Shown in pieces: positions 1-7,612 of a stretch of DNA of 64,000 nt (the stretch's first letter is position 1; each line of letters opens with the position of its first letter). A program made the translations under genes and the position numbers. Source of the stretch: Thalassovita taeanensis (lineage in GTDB: Bacteria > Pseudomonadota > Alphaproteobacteria > Rhodobacterales > Rhodobacteraceae); contig NZ_FOEP01000005.1 in NCBI RefSeq assembly GCF_900110775.1, positions 204,238 through 268,237 of the forward strand, in the 5' to 3' direction. The notes below the pieces were generated by a model. It did no database searches. It saw only the letters and a program-made list of their open reading frames with translations, and was not told the origin of the DNA.

Positions 1-1
1 C

Positions 2-196
2 TCGTGGGAAGATGCCGCCGGACAGGCGGACATTCCCAATGCGCATCGCCGCGCCTTGGCAGGCCGCGCCGCGCTTCGCGGGGACAATCAGGAAGGCTAT
101 GGCGATGGTCCCGCAATTCGGCAGGGGCGCGAGGCTTTGGCAAAGGTTGATCCGCTGACGCTGGTGTCGGGTGTGGGGATCAAAGGGGACAGATAG
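2..196 (+). CDS. C-terminal end of a gene cut by the window edge, unknown function
   Basis: One frame is open from base 2 to a TAG at 194-196 and gives 64 residues of a C-terminus (starting SWEDAAGQADIP, ending SGVGIKGDR). Codon use is GC-rich and gene-like, and the other two frames are not better. I do not recognise the family. It lies upstream of the phage-type genes and on the same strand, so it may belong to the same element or be the last gene before it. The start lies outside the window. Confidence 0.45.
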   Translation, partial: SWEDAAGQADIPNAHRRALAGRAALRGDNQEGYGDGPAIRQGREALAKVDPLTLVSGVGIKGDR

Positions 197-250
197 GCGG
201 AAATTCGCTCATACGCGCCTCAAGATCATGCCGGGAGCACGATTTATAGC

Positions 251-340
251 TTGACAATTTTGAACCGTTCTGAGTCAACATATCGACTCAGCCGAGAATT
301 TGTGGTAATGTGCGTTTCAAATGGACCAATATCCATTTGA
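251..340 (+). promoter_or_regulatory. Promoter/operator region with two palindromes
   Basis: A perfect TTGACA lies at 251-256. TGAGTC (271-276) and GACTCA (285-290) form a 6-bp inverted repeat, and TCAAATGGA (317-325) with TCCATTTGA (332-340) forms a perfect 9-bp inverted repeat with a 6-base spacer. The second ends 17 bases before the ATG at 358, in the position of a repressor operator or a leader hairpin. The regulator is not identified. The gene at 358 itself has a helix-turn-helix-like N-terminus, so autoregulation is possible. Confidence 0.4.
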
Positions 341-357
341 ATTAGAACGGAATTACC

Positions 358-624
358 ATGAACGTCGTCACACTACCCCAGATCGCCGCAGCACTCGGAA
401 TCTCGCGCCACAATCTGCGCGGATTCTGGAACGTCGCGCGCCCCCAGATTCAAAAGTCCAACATTCGCATTGGCGAACCGCGTCGAGGGCGAGGGATGGA
501 CGCCTACCCATACCCGGAAGTTGTTGAGTACATGCGCCGGGTAATGCCGCATCGCTGGAATGCGAAAAACGATGAGCGACTTTATCAGATTATGAAAGAT
601 GGAGAATTTATTGATGTCACATAG
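358..624 (+). CDS. Small helix-turn-helix-like phage protein (88 aa)
   Basis: An 88-residue basic protein. Residues about 5-25 (LPQIAAALGISRHNLRGFW) have the spacing of a helix-turn-helix, with the LGIS turn typical of MerR/excisionase-like DNA-binding proteins. The middle is rich in Arg and Pro. It could be a regulator, an excisionase-like protein or a packaging-related DNA binder; I cannot assign a family. It is the first gene of a run of overlapping genes (next start at 614), behind the palindromic region at 251-340. The ATG at 358 was chosen because the reading frame shift at 321 gives an implausible protein. Confidence 0.55.
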   Translation: MNVVTLPQIAAALGISRHNLRGFWNVARPQIQKSNIRIGEPRRGRGMDAYPYPEVVEYMRRVMPHRWNAKNDERLYQIMKDGEFIDVT

Positions 625-1108
625 TTTCGGATCACAGTTGGAGGCGTCGGACGTTCTGAAAGCAAGGTTCAATCCGATTTACGAGGCAATCGCGGATGAT
701 GTAGAGGCCGACACGGGGGTGCGTCCAGCACCAGAGGATATCTATCCAATGTCCTGCGTACGCACAGCAGTTTTCGCGGGCACGGACGATTGGACCGCAT
801 GGCGTGACGAGTCCGCGCTCATCCCAGCAATCGCCAAGGCCAAGGAGCGCGAGCGGTTGCAGGACGCTCTTGAGCGCGACGGGGACAGCCCAGAGGCGCG
901 CGCCATGGCCAAACGACTGGCGGAAATGACACCCGCTCAGAAGCTTTCTTTCGCGCGCCAGCACGGTCTGACGGGCGCTGCGAAGGCTCAGAACGCGGCG
1001 ACAGGCAAAGACCGGACACCAGAGGAAACGGCGGCGTTGATCCGGCAGGCTGAGGCGCTGCCAGCGGGGATGCGGCTGGCTTTTTGCCGGAAGCACGGGC
1101 TGTCATGA
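614..1108 (+). CDS. Hypothetical phage-type protein (164 aa)
   Basis: The start is placed at ATG 614, which has GGAG at 601-604; an upstream in-frame ATG at 599 lacks a good ribosome binding site. It overlaps the previous gene by 11 bases and its stop overlaps the next start (ATGA at 1105-1108), so these genes are co-translated. Most of the protein is charged and helical (repeated AKERERLQDALE-type segments). The C-terminus contains two similar short pieces, FARQHGLTG and FCRKHGLS, each preceded by a helix, suggesting an internal duplication of a roughly 40-residue unit. No family is recognised. Confidence 0.5.
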   Translation: MSHSFGSQLEASDVLKARFNPIYEAIADDVEADTGVRPAPEDIYPMSCVRTAVFAGTDDWTAWRDESALIPAIAKAKERERLQDALERDGDSPEARAMAKRLAEMTPAQKLSFARQHGLTGAAKAQNAATGKDRTPEETAALIRQAEALPAGMRLAFCRKHGLS

Positions 1109-1620
1109 CTGCGGTCCAATCGTCCGCGCCTCTCCCCAATCCAAGGTGGGAGTCCTTTGCGCAGCACTGGGCAAAGGGCCTGACTCTGGCAGATAGTTAC
1201 CTAAAAAGTACGCCGCCCGGAAAGACCGTGCCCACCTCAAAGGAAGGTGCCAAAATTAGCGGGCACAAGCTGTCAAAAAAACCTGCGATCATGGCCCGCG
1301 TGGAACACCTCCGACGCACCGAACGCGAGCGCCAGAACCGCATTGCGGATCAACTTGCAGACGATGCCGCGTCCTACTCAAGGGCCGATGTGCTCAAGCT
1401 ATTCGGTGAAGTTTCCGACACCCTTCATGCCGCCTACGTCATCGGACAAAATAGCGCTATTAGCCCGCTACGATTGGAGCAACTGCGCCGTGTGTGGAGC
1501 GACCACACCGGGCGATTGGCCAAGTATGAGGAGGAACACGATATCGCGCCCGACGCCCCGGACGGGCTGGCGGAGCGGCTGAATATGGTAGCTGGGAAGG
1601 TCTGCACGTGTCAGAAGTAA
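1105..1620 (+). CDS. Terminase small-subunit-like protein (171 aa)
   Basis: Terminase small subunits bind the phage packaging site and recruit the large subunit. This protein fits the usual layout: an N-terminal stretch with a helix-turn-helix-like element (FAQHWAKGLTLADSYLKS, then KEGAKISGHKLSKKP followed by AIMARVEHLRR). The 'G..L..kP.i.ARv..L' pattern is the common TerS signature. A charged helical C-terminal half (EQLRRVWSDHTGRLAKYEEE) could be the oligomerisation region. No large terminase is seen in the window. The start ATG at 1105 overlaps the previous stop. The call rests on pattern only; another small DNA-binding phage protein is possible. Confidence 0.45.
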   Translation: MTAVQSSAPLPNPRWESFAQHWAKGLTLADSYLKSTPPGKTVPTSKEGAKISGHKLSKKPAIMARVEHLRRTERERQNRIADQLADDAASYSRADVLKLFGEVSDTLHAAYVIGQNSAISPLRLEQLRRVWSDHTGRLAKYEEEHDIAPDAPDGLAERLNMVAGKVCTCQK

Positions 1621-1778
1621 GCATCCCCAATCGTGTTGCGACGAATTCCATATTCTTGGTCCGCGAGTCTTTGAAACAGTTGCGCTACCACGCCGAGAAA
1701 ATGACTGGCGATGATAGCAGTATTGAGCGTGTCATTCGCGAGAGTGACCTTCTCAGCACCTTGCTGAAACGCCTATAG
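1608..1778 (+). CDS. Small ORF with GTG start (56 aa), unknown
   Basis: A GTG at 1608 opens a 56-residue frame ending at TAG 1776-1778. It overlaps the end of the previous gene by 13 bases in another frame and has GGGAAGG at 1593-1599 as a ribosome binding site. The protein is helical and charged (LVRESLKQLRYHAEKMTG, IERVIRESDLLSTLLKRL). Coupling to the neighbour and the lack of a better frame here support it. Function unknown. Confidence 0.4.
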   Translation: MSEVSIPNRVATNSIFLVRESLKQLRYHAEKMTGDDSSIERVIRESDLLSTLLKRL

Positions 1779-1914
1779 CCATTCCTTGAGACGCCGCAGG
1801 CGCGGGTAGAGGCGAAACAAGTCGAAACGGAAATCAATATTGCCGCCCTGTCCAGATTCTTCACAGCAGTGGAGCAAGACAATATTTGCTCTGACTGCGG
1901 CGGGGTAATTGAAA

Positions 1915-2250
1915 ATGACTCCTAATCTTTCCTTGCCATTGATTGCAGCATCGCAGGCGCAGAAGCATATAACGGCGAATGAGGCTACTCTTGGACTCGA
2001 TGCGCTGGCACAGCTAGCGGTTATCGGCATTGCGAACACGCCTGCGACTGCTTCTGACGGCGATTGCTACATCGTCGGTGGGGCGCCTGCCGGTTCCTTT
2101 GCCAGTGCTGCGCCAGATGACCTTGCCACATACTACAACGGTGAATGGACGTTCTACACACCCCGTCAGGGATGGATTGCCTACGTCCAAGATGAATCGA
2201 AGTTTCGCGCCTATGACGGCACTTGGGTGCTGCTCAGTACCCTTCTCTGA
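1915..2250 (+). CDS. Short DUF2793-type protein (111 aa)
   Basis: The protein begins TPNLSLPLIAASQAQKHITANEA and continues with the pattern of the DUF2793 N-terminal domain, found on tail-associated proteins of alphaproteobacterial prophages and gene-transfer-agent-like loci: an L..LAQL repeat region, then GDCYIVG, then WTFYTPRQGWIAYVQDE. Family members often carry a longer C-terminal part. Here the reading frame ends after the domain (RAYDGTWVLLSTLL), so it is either a stand-alone domain or a remnant. The start is ATG 1915; an in-frame TTG at 1909 is the alternative. GGGG at 1902-1905 can serve as ribosome binding site. Confidence 0.6.
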   Translation: MTPNLSLPLIAASQAQKHITANEATLGLDALAQLAVIGIANTPATASDGDCYIVGGAPAGSFASAAPDDLATYYNGEWTFYTPRQGWIAYVQDESKFRAYDGTWVLLSTLL

Positions 2251-2403
2251 TCTTCCTTCCGTCCTCGTGCGCAATGGTGCGTGCATCGGGTGCTCATGAC
2301 CGATGCGAGGCCGGGACAGGGAGGCGTCCGGCGCTAACCCCGCCTGTGGTCCGACCATGCGGACGCCAGCCATTCGCAGCGACTCCAAGCGCTGCGAAAA
2401 ACT

Positions 2404-2443
2404 GCGCGGAGAGGAATCCGACACCTCTCCGCGCGCCTTTTCA
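2404..2443 (+). terminator. Hairpin terminator after the first gene block
   Basis: GCGCGGAGAG (2404-2413) and CTCTCCGCGC (2425-2434) form a perfect 10-bp stem with an 11-base loop, followed by GCCTTTTC. It sits after the DUF2793 gene and before the gene at 2473, as an intrinsic terminator would. The T-tract is short. Confidence 0.55.
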
Positions 2444-2472
2444 ACCATCCTATCCCGACCACTAGGAGACCA

Positions 2473-2910
2473 ATGCAATGCGAAATAGACATGCTCACAG
2501 AACCGACCAACCCGCTCCTAGCGCAGTCATGCGCCCATCTTCTAGCCCTCCACACAGCGCTGGAATGCCCCGCTGATCCAGAGACGCCAGAGGATGCCGC
2601 GAAGGCCGAACTGATCCGGCTCATCGCCTTTCAGCCCGCCATGCTTGCCGATGCCGTGTGCCTGAGCACAAAGATTCTTGCCGACCGCGATTTTACCTTT
2701 GGCGGAACGCACCCCGGTGTGATTTTCGCTGTAGAGTCGCTGGCGGATTTCTACGGTGCCGACCTCGATACCACACGATCCGCGATCCGCCTTTGCGGTG
2801 GGATGCCCTTCCACGAGAGCGGGCGCACGATCCATGCCGATGATGAGCACGCCAGCTTTATGCTGGACGCCGCTGCAATCGAAGCTGCGAACAAGAAGGC
2901 CAAAGGATGA
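2473..2910 (+). CDS. Hypothetical protein of the element (145 aa)
   Basis: A 145-residue acidic helical protein starting MQCEIDMLTEPTNPLL. AGGAG at 2464-2468 is only 4 bases from ATG 2473; the in-frame ATG at 2491 (MLTEPTNPLLAQS) is the alternative start. I recognise no family. It overlaps the next gene by an ATGA (2907-2910), so the two form a coupled pair that follows a terminator and may be separately expressed. Confidence 0.5.
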   Translation: MQCEIDMLTEPTNPLLAQSCAHLLALHTALECPADPETPEDAAKAELIRLIAFQPAMLADAVCLSTKILADRDFTFGGTHPGVIFAVESLADFYGADLDTTRSAIRLCGGMPFHESGRTIHADDEHASFMLDAAAIEAANKKAKG

Positions 2911-3215
2911 AGGCCATCCGAATTCGGGGCTGCGAGCTTATCCACGACACTAAGAGTGGCAGCGGCAACACGCTCGAACCGCAAACGTTTCCGGTCGCGG
3001 TGCTATGCAGCACCGGGACTGTGCTCTGCAACAGCGTCGAAGAACTGGCCAGCCTGCTATGGGCCGAACCCGACGCCGCGCGGGTTTTCACGTCCAAAAA
3101 GGAATGCCGGTGGTATGTCGCCAATTGGTGCCAGCCGTTTGGCAAAGCATTCACCCGGCAGGATAATCGACCGGAGTCATGCATTGCTACAATGTACGGG
3201 CACACCGCCTATTGA
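2907..3215 (+). CDS. Hypothetical small protein (102 aa)
   Basis: A 102-residue protein beginning MKAIRIRGCELIHD with five cysteines (GCELIH, LCST, LCNS, KKECRWY, NWCQ) spread along the chain, and a Trp/Tyr-rich middle (CRWYVANWCQPFG). No recognised zinc-binding spacing. The start overlaps the stop of the preceding gene in an ATGA. It is the last gene before a large hairpin and the primase-helicase gene. Function unknown. Confidence 0.45.
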   Translation: MKAIRIRGCELIHDTKSGSGNTLEPQTFPVAVLCSTGTVLCNSVEELASLLWAEPDAARVFTSKKECRWYVANWCQPFGKAFTRQDNRPESCIATMYGHTAY

Positions 3216-3289
3216 AAGTAATTTTTCTTTACCTTCAATGTTTTATCCGGCGCGTTAACGTTTTCGCAACCGTGATCTAGTAACAAGAA

Positions 3290-3337
3290 AAGGCACCCGG
3301 TGACCCGACTGCGGACTAAACAGTCGGCGGGTGCCTT
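3290..3337 (+). terminator. Large two-tier hairpin before the primase-helicase gene
   Basis: AAGGCACCCG (3290-3299) pairs perfectly with CGGGTGCCTT (3328-3337). Inside it CGACTG (3306-3311) pairs with CAGTCG (3321-3326), giving a second helix. The structure follows the gene ending at 3215 and precedes the GTG at 3402. It can be read as a terminator of the upstream pair or as a leader/attenuator element of the replication gene. Only weak T-richness follows. Confidence 0.5.
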
Positions 3338-3401
3338 CAATCTCTTCACTGGCTTGATAGCACAATATTTATGTGCATTCAAGCACGATAAGGACTAAAT
3401 A

Positions 3402-6400
3402 GTGACAAAATTTGACAAAATTGAACACGGGGCGCGTAGCGCCTCTGTGAAAATTCAAGAGATAAACGACGCAATCTTGCTGGGCAACGATTGCCCCGAA
3501 TTTGAAGAACTCATGCGAACCCCTGCCACGCTGACCGCAGGGGAAGTGTACACCGGAAAACGCAGGGGCACCCGCGACGACAAATGGGACCCAGAGACGC
3601 GACCTTGGGTAGACTGGATCGTCGGAGACAATGATAAGTGGGGCCTATCCATCCACGCACAGACGCCGCGAAAAGATGGCCCCGGCACCGTTTTTGGCGC
3701 TTGCAACACCTACCGCCGGAAGAACGCGGTCACGTCTGTTGCGGCGCTGGCGCTGGACCTCGATACCGGCCACCACACATTTGACCAAGTTACAGAACTG
3801 GTCGAGAAACTTGACCGCGCCGCGATCATCTACACGACGCACAGTCACCTTACAGAACGCGCGACCCTGAAATTTGACGAAGTGGTGAAGCACACAAAGT
3901 GCGACGGCGATCCGACCACCGCAGACGTGCAGCGCTACATGCGTGAAAAGAAGAACACCGCGCCTCACATCTGCGACGGATCAGAAGTCTTGGAGATCGA
4001 CAAAGAGGCCAAGGACGGCTGGGAGATCATCGTCAAGACGCCGCCCATCCCCAAGATGCGCGTGATTTTCCCTCTCAAAGAAGCAAAGAAAATCAGCGAC
4101 CTTGGCGCGACACAGAAGGCGGCATTGGACGCTTACAAGGCGACGGTGCTTGCCCTTGGCGAAATGCTGGGTGTCATCATAGATGAAGCTTGCACAGACC
4201 CGTCCCGGTTCTTCTACCGCCCCGCCCACAAGAAAGATGCGCCGCACCAGACGGTGATTTTTCAAGCGCCGCCGCTGACGTGGGGTGAAGTAAAGATCGA
4301 CGCCGACCCATTCGCGATCAATGGCAGCGAAGGTGGAAGCTACGCCGCAGAGCGGCGTCCCGACGCGATCTGTGAAGACGGCACCAACGCGACCCGCCTC
4401 TATCAGGACTACGGCAAGCGCATGCTACTAGCGGAACTCTGCGAAGGTCATGGTCTGGGTACGTCCGCCAACGCACAGAACGGGGGCGGGAAGTTTCACA
4501 CCGTTTGCCCGTTCAATCATGAGCATACAGACAGTGCCGACGATACGGCAACCTTCGCCGTGGATGCAGACCAGTCAGAGCACGGCTACGCCATCATCAA
4601 GTGCATGCACGCTTCATGCGCGCAACGTAAGACCGCTGACTTCCTCGCCGGATACATCGACAACGGCGATCTATCGGTGGACGACATTCTGGACAGTGGC
4701 TACCTTCTGCCACCCGACGACGATGCAGGCGAGAAGTACAACCGTCTGACGCCAGAAGAAAAAGAAGATGCGGGGCTAATCACGCTTGAGAAGCGTGAAC
4801 ACGTTACCGAGGCGGTTGCGCAGCTTGGCGACGCGCCAGAGCAAGAAGCGATTGATGATCTGATAGCCCGCGTCAGCGGGCCTCTGTCGCCTGTCATCCT
4901 CGAAGAACTGGCGCAGCGGCTAAAGACGGCCTCCGGCCTGCCCATTGCCGAGGTGCGCAAGATGCTCAAGCATCTGCGCACGCCAAAGACGCAGAACGGT
5001 GACTTTCCGCTCATCGCCGTGGACGATGACTACCGCGCGGCGCGCGAGGAAGCGCTCGCGGTCATGGTGGAACAAGACCCGCCCAGCCTGTTCCACAACG
5101 GCGGACGCATGGTCGAAATCGCAGAGGACGAACACGAAAACCTGAGCATGAAAGATGTAGGGAAGGACGTGTTCAAGGCGCGGATGGAAGCCCGGATGGA
5201 TTTCATGAGCGAAGGTGCAGTGAAGGACGCGCCGAATGGACTGGTCAACTACGTCTACCAGCAACCTTTGACGGGGTACCCGGCGCTGCATCGCGTGACG
5301 CATGCGCCCGTATTCGGCGCGGACAAGACGCTGGTGACAACGCCGGGATACCATCCGAATACGGGGCTATACTACCAGCCCAAGAGCGGCGTGAGGATCG
5401 CGCCACCGTCAGCCCAGCCTACAGAGGACGAAGTTTTCACCTGCGTTGATGATCTTGTGGACCTGTTCGCAGACTTCCCTTTAGACGCGATGACGCGCGA
5501 CGAACTAGAGGCGGCGATTGAGAATGGCGATGATGTACCGTCCCTTTGTCACCTACTGTCGGTTGCGTTGACGCCCATGTGTCGTGCCATGATCGAAGGA
5601 CCGACGCCATTGCACATGTTTCGGAAGGACAAGCCGCGTAGCGGCGCGACCTTGGCTACCAGCGTGGCAACGAAGATAGGGACGCTGGACTATGCCATCC
5701 CTCAGACCTTCCCGGCCTCCAAAGAGGAAGTGTCCAAGACAATCGTCGCAACTCTAGACGCGGGACCGGGTTACGTATTCTTCGACAACCTGCCCGACGA
5801 TGGGAAGATTGAGTCAGGCGAACTGGCGGCGGCGATCACGGCATGGCCCGAGTATCAGGGGCGGCGCTTGGGTGTTTCGGTCATGGTGCGGCTCAAGATC
5901 ACTGCGGCGTGGATCGGTACGGGCAACCGCACGGCACTGTCCGAGGAACTGGCGGAAAGGGCGTTGCTGGTCGAAATCGACCCGCAGATGGAAAAGCCGG
6001 GGAAACGCGACAAGGCTCTGTTCAAGTACGATCTTTCCAGCCATGCCCCCGCTAACGCGGGCCACTACTATCACTGCCTTCTGACCCTTGTGCAGAACTG
6101 GATAGCCAAGGGCTGTCCTGAGTGGCAGGGCGACTGCCTTGGCGGTTTTGAACGACACGCCGCCGTCATAGGCGGAATTCTGGAAGCGGCGGGCGTTCAT
6201 GGCTTCATGGGCAACGCGGCGAAGATGCGTGCGACCGTGGCGAGCACGAACCCGGAGCATGCGTTGCTGGACGCGATGATTGAGGCGCACAACAAGCAGC
6301 CAACTGTGTTCCGCGTCAGCGGTAACGAAGCCCCGCCGAAAGAGGTAGGGCCGAAAGGGGACCGGAAACCGTTCAAGCACGCTGGCGCGCGTGTGGTGTC

Positions 6401-6674
6401 GATCATGGAACTTTTGAATACTGGGGCTATCGCAATAAAGCACTGGGGCTATGTGCTCGAAGACGGGGATGCCACGTACCCAAGCAGCGCCAAGAAGACG
6501 GTGGCCCAGAAGCTGGCGGACATCACGGGGACCGTGCGCGAGTGGGGCGAAGCGGAGACAGAGAAGGAACACCTACGGAAACGGTATGTTCTGGAAAAGG
6601 TCTATGAGCGTAACGGTGCTCTGTACGCGCTCAAAGCGCTGGACCGTGTGACGACCGACACCGAAAAATCATGA
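3402..6674 (+). CDS. Primase-helicase replication protein (1090 aa)
   Basis: Reads as a fused replication protein of a phage or plasmid. Residues about 100-300 show features of the archaeo-eukaryotic primase fold: a DLD acidic motif (ALALDLDTG), a THSHL histidine motif and a later basic patch (RVIFPL, DPSRFFYRP). Around residues 370-415 a Cys/His cluster (TVCPFNHEH, IIKCMHASCAQRK) looks like a primase zinc finger. The C-terminal third resembles a helicase-type ATPase: a degenerate Walker A (KDKPRSGATLATS), a Walker B with FFDN (GYVFFDNLP), a sensor (WIGTGNRTAL) and an arginine (ELAERALLVEID). GTG start at 3402 with AAGGA eight bases upstream. An iteron-like repeat field follows directly. A virulence-associated E-type or DUF927-type helicase is an alternative label for the C-terminal part. 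Confidence 0.65.
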   Translation: MTKFDKIEHGARSASVKIQEINDAILLGNDCPEFEELMRTPATLTAGEVYTGKRRGTRDDKWDPETRPWVDWIVGDNDKWGLSIHAQTPRKDGPGTVFGACNTYRRKNAVTSVAALALDLDTGHHTFDQVTELVEKLDRAAIIYTTHSHLTERATLKFDEVVKHTKCDGDPTTADVQRYMREKKNTAPHICDGSEVLEIDKEAKDGWEIIVKTPPIPKMRVIFPLKEAKKISDLGATQKAALDAYKATVLALGEMLGVIIDEACTDPSRFFYRPAHKKDAPHQTVIFQAPPLTWGEVKIDADPFAINGSEGGSYAAERRPDAICEDGTNATRLYQDYGKRMLLAELCEGHGLGTSANAQNGGGKFHTVCPFNHEHTDSADDTATFAVDADQSEHGYAIIKCMHASCAQRKTADFLAGYIDNGDLSVDDILDSGYLLPPDDDAGEKYNRLTPEEKEDAGLITLEKREHVTEAVAQLGDAPEQEAIDDLIARVSGPLSPVILEELAQRLKTASGLPIAEVRKMLKHLRTPKTQNGDFPLIAVDDDYRAAREEALAVMVEQDPPSLFHNGGRMVEIAEDEHENLSMKDVGKDVFKARMEARMDFMSEGAVKDAPNGLVNYVYQQPLTGYPALHRVTHAPVFGADKTLVTTPGYHPNTGLYYQPKSGVRIAPPSAQPTEDEVFTCVDDLVDLFADFPLDAMTRDELEAAIENGDDVPSLCHLLSVALTPMCRAMIEGPTPLHMFRKDKPRSGATLATSVATKIGTLDYAIPQTFPASKEEVSKTIVATLDAGPGYVFFDNLPDDGKIESGELAAAITAWPEYQGRRLGVSVMVRLKITAAWIGTGNRTALSEELAERALLVEIDPQMEKPGKRDKALFKYDLSSHAPANAGHYYHCLLTLVQNWIAKGCPEWQGDCLGGFERHAAVIGGILEAAGVHGFMGNAAKMRATVASTNPEHALLDAMIEAHNKQPTVFRVSGNEAPPKEVGPKGDRKPFKHAGARVVSIMELLNTGAIAIKHWGYVLEDGDATYPSSAKKTVAQKLADITGTVREWGEAETEKEHLRKRYVLEKVYERNGALYALKALDRVTTDTEKS

Positions 6675-6683
6675 TGGGGGCTT

Positions 6684-7014
6684 GGTGGTAGGTAGGTGGT
6701 AGGTCCCTTGGTGAAGAGGGACCTACCACCTTGGAAGGCGCGCGCAAGGTGGTAGGGTCTGTCCCGTCAGGGACCTACCACCAACCTACCACCTTGAATT
6801 ATTGTTGTTTTACAGTATGTTACAAGGAAATTTTCGATTTAAGGTGGTAGGTTCCTCGATTCTAGGGGTGTCAGACTGACAGCAGGAAGTATATGTTTTC
6901 ATGCCATTTTGGGGCACTACGGCTGCCCTTCGCTCGAAATGGGCAGAAAACATATGTTTCCCCACGCGACGCCGCCCCGGCGGACCTACCACCTACAACC
7001 TACCACCTACCACC
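6684..7014. repeat. Iteron-like repeat field, candidate replication origin
   Basis: The 10-mer GGTGGTAGGT or its complement ACCTACCACC recurs, with small variations, at 6684, 6695, 6721, 6746, 6773, 6784, 6841, 6984, 6998 and 7005. Copies to the left are in both orientations; those at 6984-7014 are all in the complement orientation. The core of the field (6794-6840) is AT-rich. Repeats of this kind directly behind a replication initiator or primase gene are typical of plasmid, satellite and phage origins. No coding frame explains them. Which protein binds them is unknown. Confidence 0.6.
6891..6955. repeat. Inverted repeat inside the iteron field
   Basis: ATATGTTTTC (6891-6900) and GAAAACATAT (6946-6955) are perfect 10-bp inverted arms 45 bases apart, between two groups of iteron-like repeats. 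The inner sequence also contains GCCATTTT and AAATGGGC as imperfect pairs. It may form a cruciform or bind a dimeric protein at the suspected origin. Confidence 0.45.
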
Positions 7015-7104
7015 TTGCCGAAAAAACGCGCCTTCCAGTGACTGTCTGCATCCAAGCTACAATTTTTTCTGGGTTATCCAGATTATTCGGTTAAGCATCA
7101 CTTC

Positions 7105-7602
7105 ATGAACCGCATGATGATCGCCCGCGCCGCTTTTTTGGTATCAATGACTGCGTCGTCAGTCCTAGCTGATGATCTACCCCCATTGCGGCAAGATTTC
7201 CCTGATGACTACGTCACTACCCACGTGAGGACGGCGTTCGCGTTCATGAGCATACGCGTGCTCGAAATATCGTCTTCTGGCCCAAGAAGTATCCGGGAGC
7301 CGTCAGGCATGAGCCGAGTGGAGGGTACTGGATATTTGGAAGAAACACTTCGCAACCAATTTCTAGAATATCTAATCGACCCTTATTCAGCCGATTTTCG
7401 TCGTGTACGCTACGGGTCGAACGGCGACCAATCTATCATCTTCGCTTGCGGGCTTGTGAACGCAAAAAACAGGATGGGGGCCTATGTGGGCTTCACGCCA
7501 TTCTTCGCGGCCTTTGCTCACCCAGCCCTCAATGAATCAGACGCTTCAATCGTCAATGCTGGTCCGGCATGGGAACGGGTCTGCCAACTATCCGGGTTGT
7601 GA
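7105..7602 (+). CDS. Secreted or periplasmic protein of unknown function (165 aa)
   Basis: The N-terminus has a clear signal peptide: MNRMMIARAAFLVSMTASSVLA, a short basic start, a hydrophobic core and an A-x-A-like cleavage site before DDLPPL. The mature part of about 143 residues has one pair of cysteines (IFACGLV, ERVCQLS) that could form a disulfide. I do not recognise the fold. A central stretch (YLEETLRNQFLEYLIDPYSADFR, VNAKNRMGAYVG) resembles small periplasmic proteins of unknown function in Proteobacteria. It sits after the suspected origin and converges with the next gene on the minus strand. Confidence 0.5.
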   Translation: MNRMMIARAAFLVSMTASSVLADDLPPLRQDFPDDYVTTHVRTAFAFMSIRVLEISSSGPRSIREPSGMSRVEGTGYLEETLRNQFLEYLIDPYSADFRRVRYGSNGDQSIIFACGLVNAKNRMGAYVGFTPFFAAFAHPALNESDASIVNAGPAWERVCQLSGL

Positions 7603-7612
7603 CACGCGACCA

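Noticed and set aside
6684..7014. Repeat field read as coding sequence (frames at 6893-7108)
   Set aside because: Frames are short, translate the repeats into Thr/Tyr/His runs and have no ribosome binding site; the sequence fits a non-coding origin better.
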